Below are positions 24,237-33,805 of a DNA stretch of 33,805 nt, piece after piece. Under the pieces are notes generated by a model. The model had not been told where the DNA came from. It did not search any database and worked only from the letters and a program-made list of their open reading frames with translations. How positions within the stretch are numbered: position 1 is the stretch's first letter; each line of letters begins with the position of its first letter. The translations under genes and the position numbers were made by a program. Origin of the DNA: an uncultured Alistipes sp. (GTDB lineage Bacteria; Bacteroidota; Bacteroidia; Bacteroidales; Rikenellaceae); the NCBI GenBank assembly GCA_947177225.1, contig CAMWTS010000021.1:1-33805 (forward strand), in the 5' to 3' direction.

Positions 24237-24629
24237 TCACCTGCCGTCGAGCGGCATCGATGCTATGGCGGCATAATCCGACTGCAACTGCCGCTGCAAA
24301 TCGTCGATCGAGTCGAACCGCCGTTCGTCGCGTATCTTTTCGAGGAGATGAACCCTCAGCCGACGTCCGTAAAGATCGCCCTCATATCCGATGATATGGG
24401 TCTCCAACAGCGGCAGGCCGCCGCCCACCGAGGGACGTACGCCCAGATTGGACATAGCCCGGTACGACACACCGTCGACCTCCACGCTCGAACGGTACAC
24501 TCCGCGCCCCGCTTCGACCGTATCGTCTATCTCCATATTGGCAGTCGGAAATCCCATCTGACGCCCCAACTTGCGGCCATGTATCACCTCAGCCTCTATC
24601 ACTATATCCATAAACAAATCTTCATTCAT
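24237..24629 (-). CDS. Stand-alone riboflavin kinase domain protein
   Basis: Predicted to phosphorylate riboflavin to FMN. The 130-residue product is a complete RFK domain: VIHGRKLGRQMGFPTANM near the start, AMSNLGVRPSVGG, LETHIIGYEGDLYGRRLRV, and KIRDERRFDSIDDLQRQL. In most bacteria this domain is the C-terminal half of bifunctional RibF (~310 residues). Here the FAD synthetase (nucleotidyltransferase) half is absent, and the sequence just upstream belongs to the AI-2E-family gene, 16 bases away. FAD synthesis must therefore come from another gene if the contig is correct. Start 24629 or the Met at 24611; the second aligns better with family starts. Confidence 0.88.
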   Translation of the reverse strand: MNEDLFMDIVIEAEVIHGRKLGRQMGFPTANMEIDDTVEAGRGVYRSSVEVDGVSYRAMSNLGVRPSVGGGLPLLETHIIGYEGDLYGRRLRVHLLEKIRDERRFDSIDDLQRQLQSDYAAIASMPLDGR

Positions 24630-24645
24630 AAATTCGGGATACTCC

Positions 24646-25749
24646 CTATTCGGTCATCTGCCCCGTCAGACGCTTCACCAGTCCATATTCCGAGAAGAAC
24701 TCGCGAGCGAAGACACGCAGTACCGTATAGGAGGGAATTGCAAGCAGCATTCCCCATATTCCGGCCACCGATCCGGCTATCAGAATCACAAGAAATACCT
24801 CCAACGGGTGCGCCTGCACACGCTTGGAGTATATTGTAGGTTGCAGAACGAAATCGTCCATAACCTTGATGCAAACCAGCGAAAAGACTATCACCGCCAC
24901 TGTTCCGCCCACTCCCCAACCGGCAATCGGAGTGACTATGCCCACGCACACCGATGCCAATCCGCCCATAAACGGGCCGGCATAAGGTATGACATTCATT
25001 ATGCCCATAATCAATCCTATGAACAACGCATCGTCGAGTCTCAGTCCCCATAAAGCCATGACAGTGGAGATGACTACCATAAGCACGAGACTCTCGAACA
25101 TCAATCCTCCGAAGTAGCGGGACAGCAGGTGCGTTATGGAATCGAGCGCATGCACCACGTTATGTTTGTAGCGTTCGGGGAAAAACAGCGTTACCATCGA
25201 GTAAAACAGACCGTCCTCCTTCAAAAAGAAGAATGTGATAAACGACACCGAAAAGACCGATATGAACGCATCGACCATGCTGCGTGCCACGCTGGAAAAG
25301 GTGCGCAGGAAGTCCGTACTGATATGTTCGGAAATAAAATCCTTTAACGACAGATCGACCTCCGAATCCGGCAAAGCAAAGAACCGGTGCAGTTGCTGCT
25401 GCAAACGCTCTATCGGCACTTCGATCGACTTTATCACATCGTCCAGATCGAGTGTCGCCAGTTGATCGATCTTACCGAACACCAGCGGCAGAAACAGTGC
25501 GCACAGACCGCCCACCACTATCCATATCAGTACGAGTGTCAGGAAAGCCGCCAGAGAGCGAGGCATGACATGCCCGCCCAAATTCATGTGCGACAGCCGC
25601 GACACCAAAGGCCGGCCTATTATGGCCAGCACTGCCGATATGATGATATAGGCCACCACACGCGCAAAATACCATACCACGAACGATATGGCCGCAACAG
25701 CGGACAGCGTCACCAGAAGACGCAATATTTTGCGCGGAGTTACATACAT
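24646..25749 (-). CDS. AI-2E family transporter (PerM-like)
   Basis: A 367-residue polytopic membrane protein of the AI-2E/PerM family, which includes autoinducer-2 exporters and Na+/H+ antiporter-like members. Hydrophobic segments lie at about 10-60, 65-100, 165-185, 225-250 and 260-345. The central soluble region (about 100-160) is amphipathic. Typical segments are FISVFSVSFITFFFLKEDG, LMGIMNVIPYAGPFMGG and IAGSVAGIWGMLLAIPSY. I use ATG 25749 rather than the TTG at 25758. The substrate cannot be predicted. Confidence 0.9.
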   Translation of the reverse strand: MYVTPRKILRLLVTLSAVAAISFVVWYFARVVAYIIISAVLAIIGRPLVSRLSHMNLGGHVMPRSLAAFLTLVLIWIVVGGLCALFLPLVFGKIDQLATLDLDDVIKSIEVPIERLQQQLHRFFALPDSEVDLSLKDFISEHISTDFLRTFSSVARSMVDAFISVFSVSFITFFFLKEDGLFYSMVTLFFPERYKHNVVHALDSITHLLSRYFGGLMFESLVLMVVISTVMALWGLRLDDALFIGLIMGIMNVIPYAGPFMGGLASVCVGIVTPIAGWGVGGTVAVIVFSLVCIKVMDDFVLQPTIYSKRVQAHPLEVFLVILIAGSVAGIWGMLLAIPSYTVLRVFAREFFSEYGLVKRLTGQMTE

Positions 25750-25900
25750 AGGTCTCAATAAAAATCAGCGAGTCTGCCACACGCATCGATCATGCTGGAT
25801 CGATCCTGTTTTCATTATCCAAAATCGTGCCTTCCTGCAAGATCGCACCTCACGCACGACTCAACCGTTGCGACTATGCTTCACACAGCGTAAAAGCGGA

Positions 25901-26578
25901 TTATGCCTTCGTCTCCACGCTCTTCAAGCGCGCGATAGGAGTCTGCGAACCGATAACAGGATCGCCGATTTCGACCAGCAGCTCCGTATCTTTTGGCAGA
26001 AGAATATCCACGCGCGAGCCGAACTTGATGAATCCGAGCACATCGTTCTGCTTGACGGGCACGCCGACCTTCACATACGACACAATGCGGCGCGCAATCA
26101 AGCCTGCCACCTGTCGGAGCAGCACGGCGCGGCCGTTTTTCATTCTGATGACGGTTGTGGTTCGCTCGTTCTCCGTCGACGACTTAGGGTGCCATGCCAC
26201 CAGGAAGCGTCCATGGTGATGCTTGGCATACTCTACCACACCGCTGACGGGCAGCCAGTTCATGTGCACATTGGTTATGGACATGAATACCGACACCTGC
26301 AACATCTCCTCGTCGAGATGCTCCGACTCATGCACCACCTCGGTCACCACGACACGGCCGTCGCAGGGCGAGAATACCAGTTCGTCGTCGTGGATCTTCA
26401 CTCGACGCGGCTCACGGAAAAATGCGGCGATGAAGAACCAGAACAGCAACAGGAATATGGTTCCGAACCACATGAATCCCGCATGCGTGTCGATGCAATA
26501 GTAGACGTACAGCCAACCGGCCAAACATATCAAACCGGTAATGCCGATAATCTTGTATCCCTCTTTGTTTATCTTCAT
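25901..26578 (-). CDS. psd: Phosphatidylserine decarboxylase proenzyme
   Basis: Converts phosphatidylserine to phosphatidylethanolamine. The 225-residue product is the short form with two N-terminal membrane segments (about 10-55). GRFLVAWHPKSSTENER and LLRQVAGLIARRIV follow, and then the self-cleavage motif F-G-S-R, where Ser becomes the pyruvoyl cofactor of the alpha chain. It lies 54 bases after cdsA, whose product makes the CDP-diacylglycerol used earlier in the same pathway. The pss gene for the intermediate step is not in the window. Confidence 0.95.
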   Translation of the reverse strand: MKINKEGYKIIGITGLICLAGWLYVYYCIDTHAGFMWFGTIFLLLFWFFIAAFFREPRRVKIHDDELVFSPCDGRVVVTEVVHESEHLDEEMLQVSVFMSITNVHMNWLPVSGVVEYAKHHHGRFLVAWHPKSSTENERTTTVIRMKNGRAVLLRQVAGLIARRIVSYVKVGVPVKQNDVLGFIKFGSRVDILLPKDTELLVEIGDPVIGSQTPIARLKSVETKA

Positions 26579-26632
26579 TTGTCAGAAGTTTTAGTCAGTA
26601 TCAATATTTACGGTAACAATCTCGATTCAAGC

Positions 26633-27490
26633 TCAGAGCAGTGCGATGGCCAGATAGACGAACACCATCGGCGATGATATCAGAAGCGCATCGAATCTGT
26701 CGAGCACACCTCCGTGTCCGGGCAGGATATTGCCCGAATCCTTCACCTCCGACGAGCGTTTGAACATCGACTCAACCAAATCGCCCAACACACCGGCCAC
26801 CGATGCTATGGCCGCCGCTCCGAGCCACAATCCATAACTGCCGTCGGTCACATATGCTCCCAAAGCACCCATAGCCAACGCACCTGCCACACCTCCGAAG
26901 AAACCCTCCCACGACTTCTTGGGCGATATGCGCTCGCACATGCGATGACGTCCGACAGACATTCCCACCAGATAGGCAAACACATCATTGGCCCAAGTGA
27001 TGAACAGATACATCAGGAACACCAGAGGTCGCCACTCGCCGCCATCGAGCATAAGCGGAATGAACAGCAGCGTCGAGATGGGCAGCGCGACATAGAGTAT
27101 GCCGGCAAACGTCACGGCAATGTTCACCATAGGCGACTGGCTGCGCGCGAACAACTCGCCGATGAATATCATCGGCACCAATACCATTATATATAATGTA
27201 CACGCCACGACAGCTGCCGTATGATTCACGGCAAAACCGTCGCCCCAACGCAAGAACAACATGAAGTTAAGCACGAACAGCACCACGCCTCCCACCATGC
27301 CGGCCAGAGTCTGAGGCCTGATCTCGCGCGCACGCGCAAGACGATAGAACTCCCGCTGACCGCCGATGACGATAAGCAGCAGCAGTGCACCGAAACTGTA
27401 TTTGTTCCACAACACGGCCAGCAGCACCGCACACAGCAGCACCGCACCGCTCAATGTTCTCGTTATCAGATTACGACTCTTCTCTCCCAT
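26633..27490 (-). CDS. cdsA: Phosphatidate cytidylyltransferase
   Basis: Makes CDP-diacylglycerol from phosphatidate and CTP in the inner membrane. The 285-residue product is polytopic and carries the family signature near the C-terminus: MFKRSSEVKDSGNILPGHGG followed by LDRFDALL. SPKKSWEGFFGG is a second conserved block. ATG 27490 is preferred to the TTG at 27496. It is 26 bases downstream of ftsH, in the rsfS-ftsH-cdsA-psd order. Confidence 0.96.
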   Translation of the reverse strand: MGEKSRNLITRTLSGAVLLCAVLLAVLWNKYSFGALLLLIVIGGQREFYRLARAREIRPQTLAGMVGGVVLFVLNFMLFLRWGDGFAVNHTAAVVACTLYIMVLVPMIFIGELFARSQSPMVNIAVTFAGILYVALPISTLLFIPLMLDGGEWRPLVFLMYLFITWANDVFAYLVGMSVGRHRMCERISPKKSWEGFFGGVAGALAMGALGAYVTDGSYGLWLGAAAIASVAGVLGDLVESMFKRSSEVKDSGNILPGHGGVLDRFDALLISSPMVFVYLAIALL

Positions 27491-27516
27491 AATCAACGTA
27501 GGATTATATTGTTAAA

Positions 27517-29526
27517 CTACTCCTGCGAAGGCAATGCGTCTGCCCGACGCTCTGCCGCATCGTCGTCGGTCGACTCCTTTACGACAGCACTCTCCAACTG
27601 CTCGCGCGAGATCAGCTGACTGCTCTTGCCCAATACCTGCTCCATATCCTCGGCAAATATGGTCTCCTTTTCTATCAGCATATCGGCCAGACGTTCGATA
27701 TTCCCGCGCTCGCGCTCGATGATGCCCTTGGCCAGCTCGCTCGCCTCGTCGATCAGACGCCGCACCTCGCGGTCGATGGTCTGTGCCGTCGACTCGCTGA
27801 ATGGCTTGGTGAACGTATCGCGCTGACCCGTCGAATCGTAATAGCTTATCTGTCCGACCTCAGGACTCATACCGTAATAGGCCACCATCGAATAGGCTAT
27901 CTTGCTCGTGCGTTCGAGATCGTTCACGGCTCCCGTGCTTACGACGTTCATAATCATCTGTTCCGACAGACGGCCGCCCAGCAAACCGGCCATCTTGTGC
28001 ATGAAGTGCTCGACATTCATGTTGACGCGCTCTTCCGGAAGATACCACGTGGCACCCAGCGAACGACCGCGCGGAATGATGGTCACCTTCAACACCGGAT
28101 CGCAATGTTGCAAACGCCACATGACGGTGGCGTGTCCGGCCTCGTGTATGGCCGTCGAACGACGCTCGGTGGGCGACATGGGCATATTGCGACGCTCCAA
28201 ACCGCCGACTATACGGTCGATGGCATTGAGGAAATCCTCCTGTGAAATGCAACTCTTGTCGTGACGTGCAGCGATCAATGCAGCCTCGTTGCATACGTTT
28301 GCGATATCGGCGCCGGCAAAACCGGGAGTCTGCTTGGCGAGAAATCCGCGATCGAGATCGTCGGCGAGTTTAAGATTGCGCAAATGCACGCCGAATATCT
28401 CCTCGCGCTCCTTCACATCGGGCAGCCCCACTTCGATCTGGCGATCGAAACGACCGGCACGCATCAGTGCCTTGTCGAGAATATCGACGCGGTTGGTGGC
28501 AGCCAGCACTATGACACCGGCATTTGTCTGAAAACCGTCCATCTCGGTAAGCAGCTGATTGAGCGTATTCTCACGCTCGTCGTTGCCCGAAAAACCGGCA
28601 TTCTTGCCACGGGCGCGGCCGATGGCATCGATCTCATCTATAAAGACGATGCACGGAGCCTTCTGCTTGGCCTGCTCAAACAGATCCCTGACACGCGAAG
28701 CGCCGACACCGACGAACATCTCGACGAAATCGGAACCTGATATCGAGAGGAAAGGAACGTCGGCCTCGCCTGCCACAGCCTTGGCCAGCAGCGTCTTACC
28801 CGTTCCCGGAGGTCCCACCAGCAGTGCACCCTTGGGAATCTTGGCACCCAACGCCTTATATTTGTCCGACTTTTTCAGGAAGTCGACTATCTCCATTATC
28901 TCCACCTTGGCCTCTTCCAGACCGGCCACGTCCTTGAACGTCACGCGCTGCCGCTTCTCCTTGTCGAAGACCTGAGCGCGCGCCTTGCCCACATTCATGA
29001 TGCCTCCGCCGGCTCCGCCTCCCGCTCCGCGGGTCATGCTGCGCATAAACAGAAGCCATACGCCGATGATGAATATCCACGGCAGCAGGTCGAAAATGTA
29101 ATCCACCCAGCTCTTTGTCGTACGCTCGTACTTTATGGCTACGGGGGCAGCCGTAATGCCGTTTTCGGCAGCCGTACTCTCGGCGGCAGAGATCTTGTCC
29201 TCGAAATTCTTTACGTCGCCGCCGGTATTGAACTGCATCTGGGCACCCGTCTGCGGCATGCCCTTGAAACGGTCGTCGGACGACAGCGCCTCGATGCCCT
29301 CTCTGGTCAGATATACGCTGGCCTGATCGCGATCCAACACGCGGATACGCTCCACGTAACCTCTCTCCACAAGTTCGGTGGCCATGTTCCAGTCGCCGTC
29401 GACCGGACCTCGTTCGCCATCGCTGAACAGCGAATATCCCAATATGATGATGGCGATCGCCGCCCAGAACCACATGAAGTTGAAGCGCGGACGCATCATC
29501 GGATTATTGTTTATTTTATTTGCCAT
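27517..29526 (-). CDS. ftsH: ATP-dependent zinc metalloprotease FtsH
   Basis: Membrane-anchored AAA+ protease that degrades misfolded and regulatory membrane proteins. The 669-residue product has a first transmembrane helix (about 18-35), a periplasmic domain and a second helix (about 148-162). A Gly-rich linker follows, then the AAA domain with Walker A GPPGTGKT (238-245), Walker [10 protein letters not shown] and the second region of homology ([13 protein letters not shown]). The peptidase domain has the zinc motif HEAGH (about 463-467) and the third ligand region (LGGRLSEQM). Length and order are typical. Confidence 0.98.
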   Translation of the reverse strand: MANKINNNPMMRPRFNFMWFWAAIAIIILGYSLFSDGERGPVDGDWNMATELVERGYVERIRVLDRDQASVYLTREGIEALSSDDRFKGMPQTGAQMQFNTGGDVKNFEDKISAAESTAAENGITAAPVAIKYERTTKSWVDYIFDLLPWIFIIGVWLLFMRSMTRGAGGGAGGGIMNVGKARAQVFDKEKRQRVTFKDVAGLEEAKVEIMEIVDFLKKSDKYKALGAKIPKGALLVGPPGTGKTLLAKAVAGEADVPFLSISGSDFVEMFVGVGASRVRDLFEQAKQKAPCIVFIDEIDAIGRARGKNAGFSGNDERENTLNQLLTEMDGFQTNAGVIVLAATNRVDILDKALMRAGRFDRQIEVGLPDVKEREEIFGVHLRNLKLADDLDRGFLAKQTPGFAGADIANVCNEAALIAARHDKSCISQEDFLNAIDRIVGGLERRNMPMSPTERRSTAIHEAGHATVMWRLQHCDPVLKVTIIPRGRSLGATWYLPEERVNMNVEHFMHKMAGLLGGRLSEQMIMNVVSTGAVNDLERTSKIAYSMVAYYGMSPEVGQISYYDSTGQRDTFTKPFSESTAQTIDREVRRLIDEASELAKGIIERERGNIERLADMLIEKETIFAEDMEQVLGKSSQLISREQLESAVVKESTDDDAAERRADALPSQE

Positions 29527-29579
29527 AAATTATGATATGCAATTTATCGTCGGGTGCACTGAACCCTTGCCGGAAAAGA

Positions 29580-29930
29580 TCAATCCTCGCTGCCGTAACG
29601 CGTCATCGGAGCGTCGCCCCACAGCTCTTCGAGTTTATAGTAGCCGCGCAACTCGGTCTGGAATATGTGCACTATCACATCAGTGTAGTCCATTGCTATC
29701 CAAAAGGCATTCTGCTCGCCCTCCACACGCCACGGCTGTTCGCCAAGTCGCTCGGCCACCTTCTCCTCGATACCCGCTGCGATAGCGGCTACCTGCGTGG
29801 TCGAGTCGGCGTTGCAGACGACGAAATGCGAACATATCGCACCGTCGAATCCCGTAAGATCCAGCGATACTATGCCCTGTCCCTTCTTGTCATCGATTGC
29901 TTCTACTATTGTTTCGATCAGTTTTTCCAT
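29580..29930 (-). CDS. rsfS: Ribosomal silencing factor RsfS
   Basis: Binds L14 on the large subunit and blocks subunit joining when nutrients are short. The 116-residue product shows the DUF143/Iojap fold segments: LDLTGFDGAICSHFVVCNAD, EEKVAERLGEQPWRVEGEQN and WIAMDYTDVIVHIFQTELR, then YKLEELWGDAP. It is first in the rsfS-ftsH-cdsA-psd cluster, 53 bases upstream of ftsH. Confidence 0.96.
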   Translation of the reverse strand: MEKLIETIVEAIDDKKGQGIVSLDLTGFDGAICSHFVVCNADSTTQVAAIAAGIEEKVAERLGEQPWRVEGEQNAFWIAMDYTDVIVHIFQTELRGYYKLEELWGDAPMTRYGSED

Positions 29931-29988
29931 ATTTCGTTATTTCTGTTCCACTCGCGGGACACGCCCGCTACTTATCGTTATATCTTTG

Positions 29989-29996
29989 CAAAGGTA
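29989..29996 (-). promoter_or_regulatory. Putative -7 box of the rsfS operon
   Basis: The minus strand reads TACCTTTG, about 59 bases upstream of the rsfS ATG. It abuts a plus-strand TATCTTTG (29981-29988), so two divergent -7-like boxes meet head to head in a 16-base near-palindrome. No gene follows on the plus strand. Confidence 0.5.
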
Positions 29997-30227
29997 ATAA
30001 TATTTCGCAACATAACCGCCCAATAGTCGAAAAAAACCTCTTTGCACGACAATCCGGAACATTTTGCGCACCGGCACGGCCTCTGCAAAAAGCGGGCAAA
30101 AGAGATCGCGCGAAGCGTATATTCAAATGCAGAGCATGGAAATACCGGTCATCGGCCGCAAACCGTCACGCACCGATTTCCTGCCGACTCACGAGATGGC
30201 TGCAACACATTCTCACCGACAGCGTCT
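29997..30227. other. Intergenic region between the rsfS promoter and the oxyR 3' end
   Basis: No gene is convincing here. The short plus-strand frames share no family features. A plus-strand -7-like box at 29981-29988 points into this stretch, so a small RNA is conceivable, but I see no clear terminator for one. Confidence 0.4.
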
Positions 30228-31115
30228 TCACGAAAAGGTGTCGAGTATAGTCTGCTTCAAAGCCTCCACGATAGAGCGTTTGACATATGTGCGGCTGACA
30301 GCAAGCGCTATGCGGCGGGAAGTCGCTCCTTTGGCAATGGTCTTGACCCGGTTGCGATGATCGGCCGGTATGAATTCCAATGCCATCTCCGGAATTATGG
30401 TCATGTAGGGAGTGCAGTCGACGATACGCATGAGCGTATCGAGAGAACCAGACTCGAAATAGTAGTGCGTAGTCACACCTTTCATGGCCTGACATAGTTC
30501 GAGTATCTGGTCGCGCATGCAGTTGCCGCGGCTCAGCAGGATCAGATCCTTGATATCGATATCCTCGATACGAATGTTGGAACGCTCGAACAGAGGGTGT
30601 TCGGGCGAAACGTAGGCATAGAAACGGTCGCTGAACAGATCGTGCTCGACGATACCCTCGCCGCATGTACCGCTGGCCACCAAAGCGGCATCGATACGGT
30701 CTTTCTTCAATGCCTCCACTATATCGGCCGTCACCATCTCGCGGATCTCCAACTCCACCTTGGGATACTGCCTGACAAACGAGGGAATGAACTTGTGCAA
30801 CAGGTATGGCGCTATGGTGGGTATTACTCCCAGACGCATCTTGCCGGCAGTCTCACCCTTCATCTCGGCCACCGACTCGCGTATATAGTTATATGCCCGG
30901 AGCGTCTCGCGAGCCTGCGCCAGCACCACTTCGCCCACCGACGTGGGTATGATAGGCTTTTTCGAGCGGTCGAGCAACACCACGCCCAGCTCCTCTTCCA
31001 GAGCCTTGACCTGCATGCTCAACGACGGCTGCGTCACGAAACAGTGTTCGGCCGCCACGGAGAAACTGCCGCAGTTGGCAACAGCCAGCAGGTATTCGAG
31101 TTGTATTATAGTCAT
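30228..31115 (-). CDS. oxyR: Hydrogen-peroxide-sensing LysR-type regulator OxyR
   Basis: Activates peroxide-defence genes after disulfide formation. The 295-residue product has an N-terminal winged helix-turn-helix (GSFSVAAEHCFVTQPSLSMQVKALEEELG, about 16-44) and a LysR substrate-binding domain. The redox segment RGNCMRDQILELC has two Cys spaced as in E. coli OxyR (C199 and C208, in HCLRDQAMGFC), which is why I name it oxyR rather than a generic LysR. It is divergent from trpS; a palindrome and a -7 box in between suggest autoregulation. No catalase or ahpC gene is adjacent. Confidence 0.93.
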   Translation of the reverse strand: MTIIQLEYLLAVANCGSFSVAAEHCFVTQPSLSMQVKALEEELGVVLLDRSKKPIIPTSVGEVVLAQARETLRAYNYIRESVAEMKGETAGKMRLGVIPTIAPYLLHKFIPSFVRQYPKVELEIREMVTADIVEALKKDRIDAALVASGTCGEGIVEHDLFSDRFYAYVSPEHPLFERSNIRIEDIDIKDLILLSRGNCMRDQILELCQAMKGVTTHYYFESGSLDTLMRIVDCTPYMTIIPEMALEFIPADHRNRVKTIAKGATSRRIALAVSRTYVKRSIVEALKQTILDTFS

Positions 31116-31122
31116 AAGCCGA

Positions 31123-31138
31123 TTGCATTTATATGCAA
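31123..31138. promoter_or_regulatory. Candidate OxyR autoregulatory operator
   Basis: TTGCAT-TTAT-ATGCAA is a 6-bp inverted repeat with a 4-base spacer, just upstream of the oxyR ATG and directly downstream of its -7-like box. LysR-type proteins bind T-N11-A palindromes and often repress their own genes; the assignment is inferred from position. Confidence 0.4.
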
Positions 31139-31146
31139 CAAAATTA
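31139..31146 (-). promoter_or_regulatory. Putative oxyR -7 box
   Basis: The minus strand reads TAATTTTG (TAnnTTTG class), 23 bases upstream of the oxyR ATG. The predicted start of transcription falls inside the palindrome at 31123-31138. Confidence 0.45.
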
Positions 31147-31198
31147 TAAAAAAAAACTATATGCGACCACTTTTTTCATGTATCCATATAAATTTTTC

Positions 31199-31206
31199 TA
31201 TTTTTG
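31199..31206 (+). promoter_or_regulatory. Putative trpS -7 box
   Basis: TATTTTTG matches TAnnTTTG and lies 76 bases upstream of the trpS ATG, giving a leader of about 70 bases. No tryptophan-related leader peptide is evident. Confidence 0.45.
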
Positions 31207-31261
31207 TGGGCTTCGTGCATTGCTGCGGCCATGTGCGACGGTAACGGACAATAAAAGATAA

Positions 31262-32407
<1,146 letters not shown>

Positions 32408-32426
32408 TTAAAAACGACTATCTGAA

Positions 32427-33805
32427 ATGTCACAAGTGCAGACAACAGCTTTTGCAGATCGCACCTACAAGGTCTTTCTGCGACTGACCAAACGCCTTAC
32501 CAACAGGCAGGTGATGGCCATACTGGCTATCATCGTAGGCGCATTGGCCGGTGTGGGTACCTATGTATTCAACACGCTGCTGCACCTGATATCCGACGGT
32601 CTTACGTCATGGACACCGGCCAGCGAGGCTCAGATATTCTATCTGATCTACCCCGGCATAGGTATCGTGCTGGCCTCGCTGTTCGTCAAGTATATCGTCG
32701 GCGACGAGATATCCGAAGGCGTGACACGCGTACTCTACGCCATGTCGCGCAAGGATTCGCGCATAGCCGCACACAACTGCTGGACATCGATCGTTGGCGG
32801 TGCCACCACCATAGGCTTCGGCGGCTCGGTGGGACCGGAGGCACCCATCGTGCTGACCGGTGCCGCCATAGGATCCAACATAGGCAAGATCACACGCCTC
32901 AACTACAAGAACATAACTCTTTTGCTGTGCTGCGGTGCGGGTGCTGCCGTGGCCGCCATCTTCAAGGCACCAATATCGGGCGTGATATTCGTCTTCGAGA
33001 TCCTGATGCTCGACATCACCTCGGCCTCGGTCATACCGCTGCTGATGGCCTCGATTACAGCCACCACCGTCGCACTGTCGCTGCACGGGTTCAGCCCCAT
33101 CATCGCCGTAACGCTTACCGAAGCCGATATGTTCCGCATCGAGCAGATACCTCTGTTCATACTGATGGGTGTCATATGCGGATTGATGGGCTACTATTTC
33201 ACCTCGGTCAACTCGCTTGTCGGCGGATTCTTCAAGGGCATAAAGAACCAATACAAGAAGTGGATCATAGCGGCCGCAACGCTCGGCGTACTGATGTTCA
33301 TATTCCCGCCGCTCTACGGCGAGGGACACAGCAGTTTCGAGACACTGATGGGCGGACACACTTCCGAGCTGTTCGACAACACGCTTTTCGCCAAATTCAG
33401 CCACACCGACTGGGTTCTGCTGATCTATCTGGTAGCCATCATGCTCTTCAAGGTGATAGCCATGGCCACGACCAATGCCGCCGGCGGTATCGGCGGTACG
33501 TTCGCCCCGGCACTCTTCGTCGGAGCCTTTGCCGGAGCCACCATCGCCGTTATCTGCCGCCAGTTCTTCCACTGGGACGAAGTGTCGATCACCTCGTTCA
33601 CCCTCGTGGGTATGGCCGGTCTGATGTCGGGCGTGATGAAAGCTCCGCTGACTGCCATATTCCTCATAGCCGAGTTGTCTAACGGCTACGGACTGTTCAT
33701 TCCTCTGATGATCGTATCGTGCATATCGTTTGCCGTCAACTACGGTCTTAACCGATACTGGGGCGGGGGGAGGGGGCTGCGTGGGGGGGGGGGGGGGGTG
33801 GCTCG
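32427..33805 (+). CDS. CLC-family chloride channel/transporter, partial
   Basis: Voltage-gated-type chloride channel or H+/Cl- exchanger of the inner membrane. About 445 residues are reliable before the frame reaches the contig end without a stop. Family motifs are GFGGSVGPEAPIVLTGAAIGS (the GxxxGPxxP selectivity segment), FKAPISGVIFVFE and NAAGGIGGTFAPALFVGAFAG. A gating-type Glu is not in the standard place: the motif reads G-P-E-A-P, so the E is present but followed by Ala rather than Gly. The last residues (from about 33759) are Gly/Arg-only and derive from G homopolymers that look artefactual. A C-terminal cytoplasmic domain may exist beyond the edge. Probably co-transcribed with trpS. 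Confidence 0.93.
   Translation, partial: MSQVQTTAFADRTYKVFLRLTKRLTNRQVMAILAIIVGALAGVGTYVFNTLLHLISDGLTSWTPASEAQIFYLIYPGIGIVLASLFVKYIVGDEISEGVTRVLYAMSRKDSRIAAHNCWTSIVGGATTIGFGGSVGPEAPIVLTGAAIGSNIGKITRLNYKNITLLLCCGAGAAVAAIFKAPISGVIFVFEILMLDITSASVIPLLMASITATTVALSLHGFSPIIAVTLTEADMFRIEQIPLFILMGVICGLMGYYFTSVNSLVGGFFKGIKNQYKKWIIAAATLGVLMFIFPPLYGEGHSSFETLMGGHTSELFDNTLFAKFSHTDWVLLIYLVAIMLFKVIAMATTNAAGGIGGTFAPALFVGAFAGATIAVICRQFFHWDEVSITSFTLVGMAGLMSGVMKAPLTAIFLIAELSNGYGLFIPLMIVSCISFAVNYGLNRYWGGGRGLRGGGGGVA
33759..33805. other. Probable low-quality poly-G contig end
   Basis: The last ~45 bases are dominated by G runs, including 16 consecutive G at 33783-33798, and break the expected CLC protein sequence after LNRYW. 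Two-colour sequencing chemistry reports missing signal as G, so this is likely read-end artefact carried into the assembly. Confidence 0.8.

Noticed and set aside
32607..33572. 321-residue minus-strand open frame
   Set aside because: It is antisense to the CLC channel, which shows full family motifs. The shadow protein has biased composition and no domain.

Overview
The window looks like a chromosomal contig from a member of the Bacteroidales, most plausibly Alistipes or a close Rikenellaceae relative. This is inferred from protein families (OstA-like LPS-transport protein, DUF5683 protein downstream of parAB, serine-type sulfatase, OxyR of Bacteroidetes type), from the relatively high GC of the core genes, and from repeated TAnnTTTG boxes upstream of genes, the -7 element of the Bacteroidetes primary sigma factor. 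I cannot confirm the species without a search.

Layout. 1-257: repeat cluster ending in a ~125-bp imperfect palindrome next to the argS stop. 258-2036: argS (-). 2300-3862: secreted S-type sulfatase (+). 3863-4601: a 739-bp convergent intergenic region with a terminator, four dispersed palindromic repeats, two more copies of the large palindrome and an 11-bp tandem repeat. 4602-9478: a minus-strand envelope operon (lipoprotein chaperone, SurA-like isomerase, OstA-like protein). 9537-10334: CPBP membrane protease (-). 10519-16287: parA, parB, DUF5683 protein, LysM lytic transglycosylase, mnmE (+). 16288-21042: AT-richer accessory island with a degraded minus-strand ORF, a large SF1 helicase with a C-terminal nuclease-like domain, and a frameshifted NucS-like endonuclease gene closed by a strong terminator. 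21043-23944: rplM-rpsI-rpsB-tsf (-). 24237-29930: rsfS-ftsH-cdsA-psd-AI-2E-family transporter-riboflavin kinase (-). 30228-31115: oxyR (-). 31283-32407: trpS (+). 32427-end: CLC chloride channel (+), cut by the contig end, whose last ~45 bases look like poly-G sequencing artefact.

How genes work together. The 4602-9478 operon is an outer-membrane biogenesis set: periplasmic chaperones plus a LPS-transport-type protein. The parA-mltD block combines chromosome partitioning with cell-wall turnover. rsfS to psd combines ribosome silencing, membrane proteolysis and two phospholipid steps (CDP-diacylglycerol synthesis and phosphatidylserine decarboxylation). The helicase and NucS-like gene are candidate DNA-processing or defence genes.

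The most unusual signal is the family of three large palindromes (130-253, 4293-4413, 4436-4556). Their ends and apical hairpin are conserved (GTAC, 5-nt loop, GTAC), but the stem between them differs in sequence and stays complementary. A G opposite T pair lies at the same stem position in all three, and a pyrimidine-pyrimidine mismatch always sits below the apex. This pattern points to selection on a folded RNA or single-stranded DNA rather than on primary sequence.
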